From assembly GCA_021286965.1 (NCBI GenBank), contig JAJTBK010000511.1, positions 1 through 7,675 on the forward strand: DNA of 7,675 nt, written 5' to 3'. Under the pieces are notes generated by a model that saw only the letters and a program-made list of their open reading frames with translations, did not search any database and was not told where the DNA came from. This stretch comes from Comamonadaceae bacterium (GTDB lineage: Bacteria > Pseudomonadota > Gammaproteobacteria > Burkholderiales > Burkholderiaceae_C). Below, in pieces: positions 1 through 5,530 of the stretch; positions within the stretch are counted from its first letter, which is position 1; each line of letters opens with the position of its first letter. A program made the translations under genes and the position numbers.

Positions 1-90
1 CAGAAACGCCTGCACGATGGTTTCCGGGCCGATGCCGGCGCTGTCGCCCTGGGTGATGAGCAGCGGCAGAGGGGGGGCAGAATTTGGCAT
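1..90 (-). CDS. pdxA: PdxA-like 4-hydroxythreonine-4-phosphate dehydrogenase, 5' end only
   Basis: This is the first 30 codons of a minus-strand gene whose remainder lies beyond the left edge of the window. The translation starts MPNSAPPLPLLITQGDSAGI and continues GPETIVQAFL. It matches the N-terminal signature of PdxA (TQGDPAGIGPE), here with Ser in place of the usual Pro. PdxA is a cytosolic NAD-dependent, metal-dependent enzyme that oxidises 4-phosphohydroxy-L-threonine in pyridoxal 5'-phosphate synthesis. The ATG at 90 is chosen because the conserved motif follows after about 12 residues. The upstream sequence has only a weak purine stretch and no strong Shine-Dalgarno site. A run of seven C on the coding strand (71-77) lies just after the start. 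The gene follows the Nif3-family gene on the same strand after 56 bp, so co-transcription is possible. A PdxA paralogue acting on another substrate cannot be excluded from 30 residues. Confidence 0.8.
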   Translation of the reverse strand, partial: MPNSAPPLPLLITQGDSAGIGPETIVQAFL

Positions 91-116
91 AAAAACAGGT
101 TCCAGCGCTTTATTGG

Positions 117-145
117 CAAGCGCTAATAGCTATCAAAACAATAGC
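117..145 (-). repeat. Copy A of a dispersed TAGCGCTTG-type intergenic repeat
   Basis: This sits in the gap between the Nif3-family gene and pdxA. Read on the minus strand it begins GCTATT and ends AGCTATTAGCGCTTG. The inner 22 bases (117-138) are identical at 21 of 22 positions to 5531-5552 (copy B) in the opposite orientation. Over 29 bases the ends also match 5599-5627 (copy C, same orientation) with a divergent middle. Its AAGCGCT end pairs with AGCGCTT at 104-110 to give a perfect 7-bp hairpin with a 7-base loop (104-124). I recall such sequences as frequent between genes in Comamonadaceae, but no search was run. Confidence 0.75.
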
Positions 146-146
146 T

Positions 147-896
147 TTATGCGGGGTTGTCGATGTCGATGAACTGGTGCTCCAGGCCGTACTCGGCCGC
201 CAGCTGCGCCGCCAGCGCGGGCGCGCCATAGCGCTCGGTGGCGTGGTGACCGGCGGCCACAAAGGCCACGCCCGTCTCACGCGCCAGGTGTGCCTGGGGC
301 TCGGAAATTTCGCCGGTCATGAACGCATCGGCACCGGCGGCGATGGCAGCCTCGAAAAAGCCCTGCGCCCCGCCCGAGCACCAGGCAATGCGGCGCAGCG
401 CCCGGCCATCGCCCGGCACCAGCGTCACGCTGCGCCCCAGGCGCTGCTGCACGTGGGTGGCCAGGGCGGCGCCATCGGCAAAGGCGGCGGGGGCGAGAAA
501 ACCCAGCTCCTGCTCGCCAAAGCGCTGCTCGGCCTGCCAGCCCAGCACGCGGCCGAGCTGGGCGTTGTTGCCCAGCTCGGGGTGGGCGTCCAGCGGCAGG
601 TGGTAGGCGATGAGGTTGATGTCGTGCGCCAGCAGCAGGCGCAGGCGCTCCTTCATCCAGCCGACCACGCGCCCGTCCTGGCCGCGCCAGAACAGGCCGT
701 GGTGCACCAGCAAGGTGTCGGCACCAGCGGCGATGGCAGCCTCGATCAGCGCACGGCTGGCGGTCACGCCGCTGACGATGCGCGCCACCTGCGCGCGGCC
801 TTCGACCTGCAGGCCGTTGGGGCCATAGTCCTTGAAGCGCTCGGGCTGCAGCAGCCCATCGAGGCGGCGCAGCAGTTCGGTACGGGAGATGCTCAT
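147..896 (-). CDS. Nif3/YbgI-family dinuclear metal center protein
   Basis: This encodes 249 residues, the usual length for bacterial Nif3-like (YbgI) hexameric proteins, which bind two metal ions per subunit. Their cellular role is not firmly settled. Family motifs seen are YGPNGLQVEG (residues 24-33), VHHGLFW with metal-ligand candidates H65 and H66, YHLPLDAHPELGNN with D103, and the C-terminal AGHHATERYG with H217/H218 and E221. The metal site therefore looks intact. The start at 896 (MSISRTELLRRLD) is preferred because homologues begin close before this helix. An in-frame ATG at 905 would add three residues but overlap the inverted repeat at 903-930, and the open frame continues to 965. 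No clear Shine-Dalgarno site precedes either start. The coding sequence holds an internal 28-base direct repeat (328-355 and 718-745), both copies encoding EAAIAAGAD. The gene is divergent from the serine protease gene and codirectional with pdxA. Confidence 0.93.
   Translation of the reverse strand: MSISRTELLRRLDGLLQPERFKDYGPNGLQVEGRAQVARIVSGVTASRALIEAAIAAGADTLLVHHGLFWRGQDGRVVGWMKERLRLLLAHDINLIAYHLPLDAHPELGNNAQLGRVLGWQAEQRFGEQELGFLAPAAFADGAALATHVQQRLGRSVTLVPGDGRALRRIAWCSGGAQGFFEAAIAAGADAFMTGEISEPQAHLARETGVAFVAAGHHATERYGAPALAAQLAAEYGLEHQFIDIDNPA
328..745 (-). repeat. Internal direct repeat within the Nif3-family gene
   Basis: The 28-base units at 328-355 and 718-745 differ at one position only (336 G against 726 A). 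Both are in the same frame and both encode EAAIAAGAD (protein residues 182-190 and 52-60). Nif3-family proteins are built from two similar alpha/beta halves, so the peptides lie at comparable positions of the two halves. The span given includes the non-repeated sequence between the two units. Confidence 0.85.
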
Positions 897-902
897 GCGC
901 GG

Positions 903-930
903 CATTGTCGGCCAGCCTTCGCCGACAATG
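903..930. promoter_or_regulatory. Perfect inverted repeat in the Nif3/protease divergent spacer
   Basis: CATTGTCGGC at 903-912 and GCCGACAATG at 921-930 are exact reverse complements separated by eight bases. The element occupies nearly half of the 67-bp spacer between the divergent starts at 896 (minus) and 964 (plus). Each arm contains GACAAT, a plausible -10-like hexamer pointing toward the gene on its side. This makes it a candidate operator or overlapping bidirectional promoter. An RNA hairpin in one of the leaders is an alternative. There is no T-tract, so an intrinsic terminator is unlikely. The symmetry is seen; the regulatory role is inferred. Confidence 0.5.
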
Positions 931-963
931 GGCGCTTTCCCACCCCTGTAAAGCACAATTTTC

Positions 964-2106
964 ATGAAGCGCTTTTGGCTGCTGTTCTCGCAGGCCGTGA
1001 CCGTGCTGGTTGCGGCCTATTTCGTCGTCGCCACGCTGCAGCCCGACTGGCTGCGCCGCAGCCCGCGCCTGTCGGGTGCCGGCGTGACCCTGCTCGAAGC
1101 GGCGCCCACGCCCGCCGGCAGCGGCGCCCCGGGCAGCTTCAGCACGGCGGCGCGCAAAGCGGCGCCGGCGGTGGTCAGCATCACCACCAGCAAGGCGGTG
1201 CGCCATCCGCGCAGCAACGATCCCTGGTTCCAGTTCTTCTTTGGCGACCAGGGGCCGCAGGCGCAGACCGGGCTGGGCAGCGGCGTCATCGTCAGCCCCG
1301 ACGGCTACATCCTGACCAACAACCACGTGGTCGAGGGCGCCGACGAGATCGAGGTCACCCTCACCGACAGCCGCCACGCGCAGGCCCGCATCATCGGCAC
1401 CGACCCGGACACCGACCTGGCGATCCTCAAGATCGGGCTCGACAAACTGCCGGTGATCGTGCTCGGCAACTCCGACCAGCTCGCCGTCGGCGACCATGTG
1501 CTGGCGATTGGCAACCCCTTTGGCGTCGGCCAGACCGTGACCAGCGGCATCGTCTCGGCCCTGGGGCGCAGCCAGCTGGGCATCAACACGTTCGAGAATT
1601 TCATCCAGACCGATGCCGCCATCAACCCCGGCAACTCCGGCGGCGCGCTGGTGGACGTGCTGGGCAACCTGCAGGGCATCAACACCGCGATTTACTCGCG
1701 CTCGGGTGGCAGCATGGGCATTGGCTTTGCCATTCCGGTCTCGACCGCGCGCCAGGTGCTCGACGGTATCGTGCGCGACGGCCAGGTGCGCCGGGGCTGG
1801 ATCGGCGTCGAACCGAACGAGCTCTCGCCCGAGCTGGCCGAACCCTTCGGCGTCAAGGCGGCGCAGGGCGTCATCATCACCGGCGTGTTGCAGGCCGGGC
1901 CAGCAGCCCAGGCCGGGCTGCGCCCGGGCGACGTGATCGTGGAAGTGGCCGGGCACCCGGTGCACAACGTCTCGGAGCTACTGACCCAGGTGGCGGCGCT
2001 GCAGCCGGGCGTGAGCGCCGAGCTGCGCCTGCAGCGCGGCAGCGAGGAGCTGCAGCTGCCCATCACCCCCGGCCTGCGCCCGCAGCAGCGCGTGCAGCGG
2101 CGCTAA
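964..2106 (+). CDS. DegS/HtrA-like trypsin-type serine protease with one PDZ domain
   Basis: This encodes 380 residues. An N-terminal membrane segment (about 5-24) is followed by a linker and a trypsin-like domain (about 60-265). The catalytic triad is visible: H121 in TNNHVVEGA, D151 in DPDTDLAILKI and S226 in NPGNSGGALV. A single PDZ domain follows (about 275-368, with AGLRPGDVIVEVAG). A membrane anchor with one PDZ is the architecture of DegS/AlgW-type regulated proteases, rather than soluble DegP/DegQ, which carry two PDZ domains. The protease should face the periplasm. In relatives, DegS cleaves an anti-sigma factor of the envelope stress response and the PDZ binds C-termini of misfolded outer-membrane proteins. 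Whether this protein does so is inference. The ATG at 964 sets the membrane segment directly at the N-terminus, and the Shine-Dalgarno site is weak. A possible -10 (CACAAT, 953-958) lies only five bases upstream. The gene converges on tatC. Confidence 0.93.
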   Translation: MKRFWLLFSQAVTVLVAAYFVVATLQPDWLRRSPRLSGAGVTLLEAAPTPAGSGAPGSFSTAARKAAPAVVSITTSKAVRHPRSNDPWFQFFFGDQGPQAQTGLGSGVIVSPDGYILTNNHVVEGADEIEVTLTDSRHAQARIIGTDPDTDLAILKIGLDKLPVIVLGNSDQLAVGDHVLAIGNPFGVGQTVTSGIVSALGRSQLGINTFENFIQTDAAINPGNSGGALVDVLGNLQGINTAIYSRSGGSMGIGFAIPVSTARQVLDGIVRDGQVRRGWIGVEPNELSPELAEPFGVKAAQGVIITGVLQAGPAAQAGLRPGDVIVEVAGHPVHNVSELLTQVAALQPGVSAELRLQRGSEELQLPITPGLRPQQRVQRR

Positions 2107-2267
2107 GGCGACGCTGAAGAAGTCCCCGCGATGCGATGCGCCCTGGTTTGGGATGAGCTGCAAGGCGTAAAGCACAGCAATAGCCGTAGCTATTGCGAGC
2201 ATTTGCAACGCCGCAGATCGCCCAAACCGGGGATGCGGCGCGCGCAAGGGACTTTTTCAGCGTTGCC
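2107..2267. repeat. Long imperfect palindromic element between convergent genes
   Basis: The two ends are inverted copies: 2107-2125 matches the reverse complement of 2249-2267 at 17 of 19 positions (consensus GACGCTGAAGAAGTCC). Further matching blocks step inward: GGTTTGGG (2145-2152) against CCCAAACC (2221-2228), CTGC (2158-2161) against GCAG, and a perfect 7-bp core, CAATAGC (2178-2184) against GCTATTG (2189-2195), around a four-base loop. The symmetry axis is near 2187. The element fills the whole gap from the protease stop codon almost to the tatC stop (2285). It could fold into a long cruciform or RNA hairpin and act as a bidirectional terminator or RNA stabiliser. Its terminal inverted repeats also resemble a MITE- or REP-like mobile repeat. 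No flanking target duplication was identified. Confidence 0.7.
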
Positions 2268-2284
2268 CTAAAGCCGGATCAGGC

Positions 2285-3076
2285 TCAGGCGGCGTCCGCG
2301 CCGCCGTCCTCGTCCGGCGCCTTGGAGACGCGCACGAACCAGCCGGCGGCCAGGATGCCGACCTCGTACAGCAGGCACATCGGCACGGCCAGCGCCAGCT
2401 GCGAGATCACGTCCGGCGGCGTGACGACGGCGGCGACGATGAAGGCGACGACGATGAAATAGCCCCGGAAGGACTTGAGCTTGGCCACCTCGACCAGCCC
2501 AAAGCGCACCAGCAGCATGACGACGATGGGCACCTGGAACGCCAGGCCAAAGGCCAGGTACAGCGACAAAATCGATTCGACGTAGGAAGCGATGTCGGGC
2601 GTGGCGGCCACGCTCGCCGGGGTAAAGCCCTGGATGAAGGCGAACATCTTGTCGAGCACGAAAAACTGCACGAAGGCGATGCCGGCGTAGGCCAGGACGC
2701 TGCCGAAAAAGATCAGCGGCAGGGCAAACTTCTTCTCGTGGCTGTACAGGCCCGGGGCCACAAAGGCCCACATCTGGTAGATCAGCCACGGCAGCACCGC
2801 CAGCACGGCCACCAGCATCAGGACCTTGAGCGGCACGAAAAACGGCGTGAACACGCCGACGGCAATGAGCTTGGCGTCCGGCGGCATGTGCGCGCGGATG
2901 GGGTGGGCGATGAAGTCGATCAGGCCATTGGGCCCGGGCCAGATGGCCAGCACCGCCACCGCCAGGGCGATGCCGTAGATGCAGTAGAGCAGGCGGTCGC
3001 GCAGCTCCATCAGGTGCTGCACAAAGGGCTGCTCGGTGCCGGCGAGTTCGTCGTTCGGGGGTGGGGTCTGGGACAT
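2285..3076 (-). CDS. tatC: Twin-arginine translocase subunit TatC
   Basis: This encodes 263 residues, the normal length for the six-helix TatC, the inner-membrane subunit that, with TatB, recognises twin-arginine signal peptides of folded proteins. Family signatures are HLMELRDRLL (21-30, the conserved cytosolic N-terminal Glu/Arg), FTPFFVPLK (76-84), APGLYSHEKK (107-116, with the conserved Glu at 114), and VVTPPDVISQLALAVPM (217-233). Hydrophobic segments fit helices at about 30-46, 84-104, 118-140, 165-190, 206-219 and 224-248. At the position of the conserved buried E. coli Glu170 (motif FEVP) this protein reads FGLAFQVP, with Gln181. The ATG at 3076 is the only sensible start. No clear Shine-Dalgarno site precedes it in the 55-base gap from tatB, so translation may depend on coupling or leader structure. 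It is the last gene of the minus-strand cluster and is followed by the palindromic element. Confidence 0.97.
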   Translation of the reverse strand: MSQTPPPNDELAGTEQPFVQHLMELRDRLLYCIYGIALAVAVLAIWPGPNGLIDFIAHPIRAHMPPDAKLIAVGVFTPFFVPLKVLMLVAVLAVLPWLIYQMWAFVAPGLYSHEKKFALPLIFFGSVLAYAGIAFVQFFVLDKMFAFIQGFTPASVAATPDIASYVESILSLYLAFGLAFQVPIVVMLLVRFGLVEVAKLKSFRGYFIVVAFIVAAVVTPPDVISQLALAVPMCLLYEVGILAAGWFVRVSKAPDEDGGADAA

Positions 3077-3131
3077 GGCTAGGGGAAGGGGCGGTCAACA
3101 AGCCCCCCGCGCGCCGCAGGCGGGCGCAGAT

Positions 3132-3602
3132 TCAACGGGATTTTTTCGGCCGAAAGCGCGCTACGCGCGCCGCGCCGGACTGCACATGGGTGCGCACGCC
3201 GGCACGGGCCTTGTACCAGCGCGGGGTGGTGCCGCGCTTGAGGCGCCAGTTCTTGCCCGGGTGCTGGTACACCGGCACGGCCGGGGTGGTGTCGGGCGCG
3301 CCCTCATAGGCGTCGCGCAAGGTGGCGGCGGTGTCGTGCCAGTCTTTTTCAAAGGCCCGGGCTTCGGTCTGGATGGACTGCTCGACGTCGCGCGCCGCAC
3401 CCTCGACCTGCTCTTTCATCTTGCGCAGCTCGTCCATCTCCATGGTGCGGTTGACCTCTGCCTTGACGTCGGCCACGTAGCGCTGGGCCTTGCCGAGCAA
3501 GGTGCCGACGGTGCGCGCCACGCGCGGCAGCTTTTCCGGGCCGATGACGATCAGCGCCACAGCGCCGACCAGCGCCATCTTGGACAGGCCAATGTCGATC
3601 AT
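3132..3602 (-). CDS. tatB: Twin-arginine translocase subunit TatB
   Basis: This encodes 156 residues. A short N-terminal membrane helix (about 4-20) leads into the hinge GPEKLP (21-26). An amphipathic helix and a long charged helical stretch follow to about residue 95, and then a basic, Pro-rich tail ending PKKSR. The start MIDIGLSKM and the GPEKLP hinge are typical of TatB rather than TatA, whose hinge is FGTKKL. TatB forms the signal-peptide receptor complex with TatC in the inner membrane. The gene lies 15 bases after tatA and 55 bases before tatC, in the usual tatABC order. The tail after residue 95 is of low conservation in the family and is rich in Arg, Lys and Trp here. The ATG at 3602 is well supported by the protein start, though the upstream ribosome site is weak. 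Confidence 0.96.
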   Translation of the reverse strand: MIDIGLSKMALVGAVALIVIGPEKLPRVARTVGTLLGKAQRYVADVKAEVNRTMEMDELRKMKEQVEGAARDVEQSIQTEARAFEKDWHDTAATLRDAYEGAPDTTPAVPVYQHPGKNWRLKRGTTPRWYKARAGVRTHVQSGAARVARFRPKKSR

Positions 3603-3617
3603 CGCCGTTCCGTGCCT

Positions 3618-3863
3618 TCAGCTTTTTTGCTTGGCCTGGACGTCGATGGTGTTGGCGTCAGCGGCCTGCTGGTTGGCCACCTGCTGCGCGGGTGCGGCCG
3701 GGGTGGCGGGGGCATCGGGGGCGCTGCCGTCCTTCATGCCGTCTTTGAAGCCTTTGACCGCGCCGCCCAGATCGGAGCCGATGTTCTTGAGCTTTTTGGT
3801 ACCGAACACCAGCACCACGATCAGCAGCACCACCAGCCAGTGCCAAATGGAAAACGAGCCCAT
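3618..3863 (-). CDS. tatA: Twin-arginine translocase subunit TatA
   Basis: This encodes 81 residues. The protein begins [20 protein letters not shown], the classic TatA membrane helix with SIWHW, and continues with the [14 protein letters not shown] hinge and amphipathic helix (20-33). Further family features are [11 protein letters not shown] (35-45) and a Pro/Ala/Gln-rich flexible tail ending in Lys-Gln-Lys-Ser. TatA oligomerises to open the path for folded substrates once TatBC has bound a signal peptide. The start at 3863 is chosen over an upstream in-frame ATG at 3914 because AGGAG lies seven bases before it (3871-3875) and because known TatA proteins start exactly here. A 94-base gap separates it from the HIT gene upstream, enough room for a tat-specific promoter. 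Confidence 0.97.
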   Translation of the reverse strand: MGSFSIWHWLVVLLIVVLVFGTKKLKNIGSDLGGAVKGFKDGMKDGSAPDAPATPAAPAQQVANQQAADANTIDVQAKQKS

Positions 3864-3870
3864 GAAAAAT

Positions 3871-3875
3871 CTCCT
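3871..3875 (-). promoter_or_regulatory. tatA ribosome binding site
   Basis: On the minus strand AGGAG stands seven bases upstream of the ATG at 3863. It is one of the strongest Shine-Dalgarno sites in the window and decides the tatA start against the longer open frame. Confidence 0.85.
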
Positions 3876-3888
3876 AAGGAATGCATCA

Positions 3889-3894
3889 ATTGTA
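3889..3894 (-). promoter_or_regulatory. Possible -10 element for a tatABC promoter
   Basis: The minus strand reads TACAAT (five of six matches to the sigma-70 -10 consensus) in the 94-base gap between the HIT gene and tatA, about 26 bases before the start codon. No good -35 hexamer is found 16-18 bases upstream, so the call is weak. An independent tat promoter here would let tatABC be expressed apart from the his genes. Confidence 0.3.
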
Positions 3895-3957
3895 GTCGGC
3901 AGGCCCGGGTTCACCCGCAGGCGCCCCGGCGCGGCGCAGGGTCAGGCTTGATCAGCG

Positions 3958-4314
3958 TCAACCCTTGAGCCAGGGGCGCGGCCCGCCCATGACGTGCACG
4001 TGCAGGTGCTGCACCTCCTGCCCGCCCTCACTGCCGGTGTTGACGACGATGCGAAAGCCGCCCTCGGGGTATGGGTTGCAGCCCTGCTCCAGCGCCAGGC
4101 GCGGCGCCAGCGCCATGATGCGCCCGAGCAGCGCCTCGTGCTGCGCCCCCACCTGCGCCATGGAGGCGATGTGCTGCTTGGGGATGATGAGAAAGTGCAC
4201 CGGCGCCCAGGGGGCGATGTCGTGGAAGGCGTAGAGGTCTTCGTCCTCGTAGACTTTTTTCGACGGGATCTGGCCGGCAGCGATTTTGCAAAAAATGCAG
4301 TTCGGATCGTGCAT
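3958..4314 (-). CDS. hinT: HIT-family (HinT-like) purine nucleoside phosphoramidase
   Basis: This encodes 118 residues, the normal size of bacterial HinT/Hint1-type proteins. It contains the CIFCKI start (C6 and C9, candidate zinc ligands of the family), AFHDIAPWAPVHFLIIPKQH (29-48), and the histidine triad HLHVHVMGG at 103-111 with the expected catalytic His105. Such cytosolic dimers hydrolyse AMP-lysine or other adenosine phosphoramidates, and the true substrate in bacteria is usually unknown. The start at 4314 (MHDPNCIFC) is supported by family N-termini and by GGAG about 11 bases upstream (4326-4329). An upstream in-frame ATG at 4344 would add ten hydrophobic residues and is not favoured. 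It lies 33 bases after the small membrane protein gene in the his-to-tat cluster. Its neighbourhood with hisE/hisI, which handle adenylated histidine intermediates, is suggestive but not proof of a link. Confidence 0.94.
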   Translation of the reverse strand: MHDPNCIFCKIAAGQIPSKKVYEDEDLYAFHDIAPWAPVHFLIIPKQHIASMAQVGAQHEALLGRIMALAPRLALEQGCNPYPEGGFRIVVNTGSEGGQEVQHLHVHVMGGPRPWLKG

Positions 4315-4347
4315 GGATGAAAGCGCTCCAAAAATCAGGAACAAAAA

Positions 4348-4743
4348 TCAAGAAGTCACGGCCTGGCTGCGGTTCATCGCCACCATGCCGCGCACGATGC
4401 GGTACAGGAACCACAGCGAGATCAGGCTCCAGGCGATCCAGCCCGGCAGCAAAAAGAACAGCCACAGCGGCGCCGTCACCAGGTAGAGCACGCCGGCCCA
4501 CAGCACCGAGTCGATGCGCCAGGAAAAATGGCTGGCCTGCCAGCTGCCCTGGGCCTCGCCTTTTTTCACCAGGTCGAGCACCAGGGCGATGAGCAGCAGC
4601 GCGGCGCTGGGCTGCGCGCCGGGAATGACGGCGGCAACGGCGACGATCAGGTGCAGCACATAGCTCACCCAGCCCCAGGCCTTGAGGCCCTCGGCGCGTT
4701 CGTCCTGCACGTCGATGATGTCGGGCTTGTCCTCGGGACTCAT
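4348..4743 (-). CDS. Small membrane protein, DUF4870-like
   Basis: This encodes 131 residues. A charged N-terminus ([20 protein letters not shown]) precedes three or four hydrophobic segments at about 24-41, 46-59, 78-97 and 100-118. Between them the polar stretch [17 protein letters not shown] (66-82) resembles the HFxW(Q/R)I region I associate with DUF4870-type transmembrane proteins found beside hisE in Burkholderiales. No enzyme motif is visible and the function is unknown. Its ATG overlaps the hisE stop codon (shared ATGA at 4740-4743), which argues for translational coupling and for this exact start. The hinT gene follows after 33 bases. Location is predicted to be the inner membrane. 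The family call is from memory of the motif, not a profile search. Confidence 0.85.
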   Translation of the reverse strand: MSPEDKPDIIDVQDERAEGLKAWGWVSYVLHLIVAVAAVIPGAQPSAALLLIALVLDLVKKGEAQGSWQASHFSWRIDSVLWAGVLYLVTAPLWLFFLLPGWIAWSLISLWFLYRIVRGMVAMNRSQAVTS

Positions 4744-5123
4744 TGCGGCGCTCCTTCCTCCTGCGCACGTGCCTGGGCCTTGCGCAGGGCTTTTTCCTCG
4801 ATGCCGCTGGTGCCCTCGCGGCGTTCGAGCTCGGCGATCACGTCCGCCGGCGCCAGGCCGTAGTGGGCGAGCGCGATCATGCTGTGAAACCACAGGTCCG
4901 CCACCTCGTACACCAGCTTGTCGGCGCTGGCGCCATGGTCCACGTCCTTGGCGGCCATCACCACCTCGGTGGCTTCCTCGCCGATTTTTTTCAGGAAGGC
5001 GTCCGGTCCCTTGTGCAGCAGGCGCGCAACGTAGCTGCTGTCGGGGTTGCCGCCCTGCGCGGGCTTGCGGCTTTCAATCACGGCGGCCAGGCGGGCCAGG
5101 GAGTCTTGGCTGGTGGAGGTCAT
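4740..5123 (-). CDS. hisE: Phosphoribosyl-ATP pyrophosphohydrolase HisE
   Basis: This encodes 127 residues. HisE removes pyrophosphate from phosphoribosyl-ATP to give phosphoribosyl-AMP, the second step of histidine synthesis in the cytosol. Motifs of the alpha-helical, MazG-like fold are present: [20 protein letters not shown] (30-49), the acidic metal-binding EEATE at 49-53, and EVADLWFH (73-80) with E73 and D76. The start MTSTSQDSL at 5123 lies five bases after the hisI stop, with no visible Shine-Dalgarno site, so reinitiation after hisI is likely. The open frame extends upstream through hisI in another frame, but that extension does not resemble HisE. HisE is encoded separately from HisI here, unlike the fused HisIE of Escherichia coli. 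Its TGA overlaps the start of the next gene. The C-terminal tail (110-127) is rich in Lys, Ala and Glu. Confidence 0.96.
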   Translation of the reverse strand: MTSTSQDSLARLAAVIESRKPAQGGNPDSSYVARLLHKGPDAFLKKIGEEATEVVMAAKDVDHGASADKLVYEVADLWFHSMIALAHYGLAPADVIAELERREGTSGIEEKALRKAQARAQEEGAPQ

Positions 5124-5128
5124 GGGGT

Positions 5129-5518
5129 TTATTTGTAGATGGTTTGCGGGTCTTTCAAGACGGGTTCGACCGCCTGCCAGGCGCCGCCTTGCAGCTCGCT
5201 GTAAAAGCAGCTGTGGCGCCCGGTGTGGCAGACGATGCCGGGCACGTGCCCGGTTTGCGTCACGCTCAGCAAGATCACGTCCTGGTCGCAATCGAGGCGG
5301 ATGGCGTGCACGGTCTGCACGTGGCCCGATTCCTCGCCCTTGAACCACAGCTTGCCGCGCGAGCGGCTGAAGTACACCGCGCGCCCGAGTTCTGCCGTTT
5401 TTTGCAGCGCCTCGCGGTTCATCCAGGCGAACATGAGCACGTCGCCCGTGCCTTTTTCCTGCGCAATCACCGGTACCAGGCCCTTGTCGTCCCAGCGCAC
5501 CCGCTCCAGCCAATCCAT
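5129..5518 (-). CDS. hisI: Phosphoribosyl-AMP cyclohydrolase HisI
   Basis: This encodes 129 residues. HisI opens the adenine ring of phosphoribosyl-AMP to give ProFAR, the third step of histidine synthesis. Signatures are [10 protein letters not shown] (29-38), [20 protein letters not shown] (49-68), the acidic metal site DCDQD (76-80) and CHTGRHSCF (97-105). C77, C97 and C104 are the expected zinc ligands and D76, D78 and D80 the expected magnesium ligands. The ATG at 5518 is fixed by AAGGAG six bases upstream (5525-5530). The gene is followed by hisE with a five-base gap. The 111-base gap to hisF upstream is long for an operon interior and is filled by two inverted repeat copies. Length and motifs are complete, with no sign of fusion to HisE. 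Confidence 0.97.
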   Translation of the reverse strand: MDWLERVRWDDKGLVPVIAQEKGTGDVLMFAWMNREALQKTAELGRAVYFSRSRGKLWFKGEESGHVQTVHAIRLDCDQDVILLSVTQTGHVPGIVCHTGRHSCFYSELQGGAWQAVEPVLKDPQTIYK

Positions 5519-5524
5519 GGCCGA

Positions 5525-5530
5525 CTCCTT
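5525..5530 (-). promoter_or_regulatory. hisI ribosome binding site
   Basis: AAGGAG on the minus strand lies six bases before the hisI ATG at 5518. It adjoins the end of the repeat pair that separates hisF from hisI. Confidence 0.85.

Noticed and set aside
71..77. Run of seven C (coding strand) just after the pdxA start, a possible slippage or phase-variation tract.
   Set aside because: Seven bases is short, such runs are common by chance in GC-rich genes, and a vitamin B6 synthesis gene is not a typical phase-variable target.
277..1965. A 562-codon minus-strand open frame antisense to the protease gene.
   Set aside because: Same cause: it is His/Arg/Asp-rich without family motifs and overlaps two well-supported genes.
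177..2117. A very long plus-strand open frame (646 codons) running antisense to the Nif3 gene and through the protease gene in another frame.
   Set aside because: It is a product of high GC and few stop codons. The translation is low-complexity Arg/Ala/Gly/Gln-rich with no motif, while the Nif3 and protease frames show full catalytic or metal motifs.
2268..3101. A second minus-strand open frame over tatC, almost as long as tatC.
   Set aside because: It is Arg/Ala-rich and lacks hydrophobic helices. The frame at 2285-3076 carries all TatC signatures.
3904..3917. Short GC hairpin (CGGGT/ACCCG) between the HIT gene and tatA as a terminator.
   Set aside because: The stem is only five base pairs with a two-base loop and no T-tract follows, so there is no support for an intrinsic terminator.
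4329..4350. Two copies of CAAAAATCA, 13 bases apart, between hinT and the small membrane protein gene.
   Set aside because: They are short, one overlaps the stop codon of the upstream gene, and A-rich spacers produce such matches easily.
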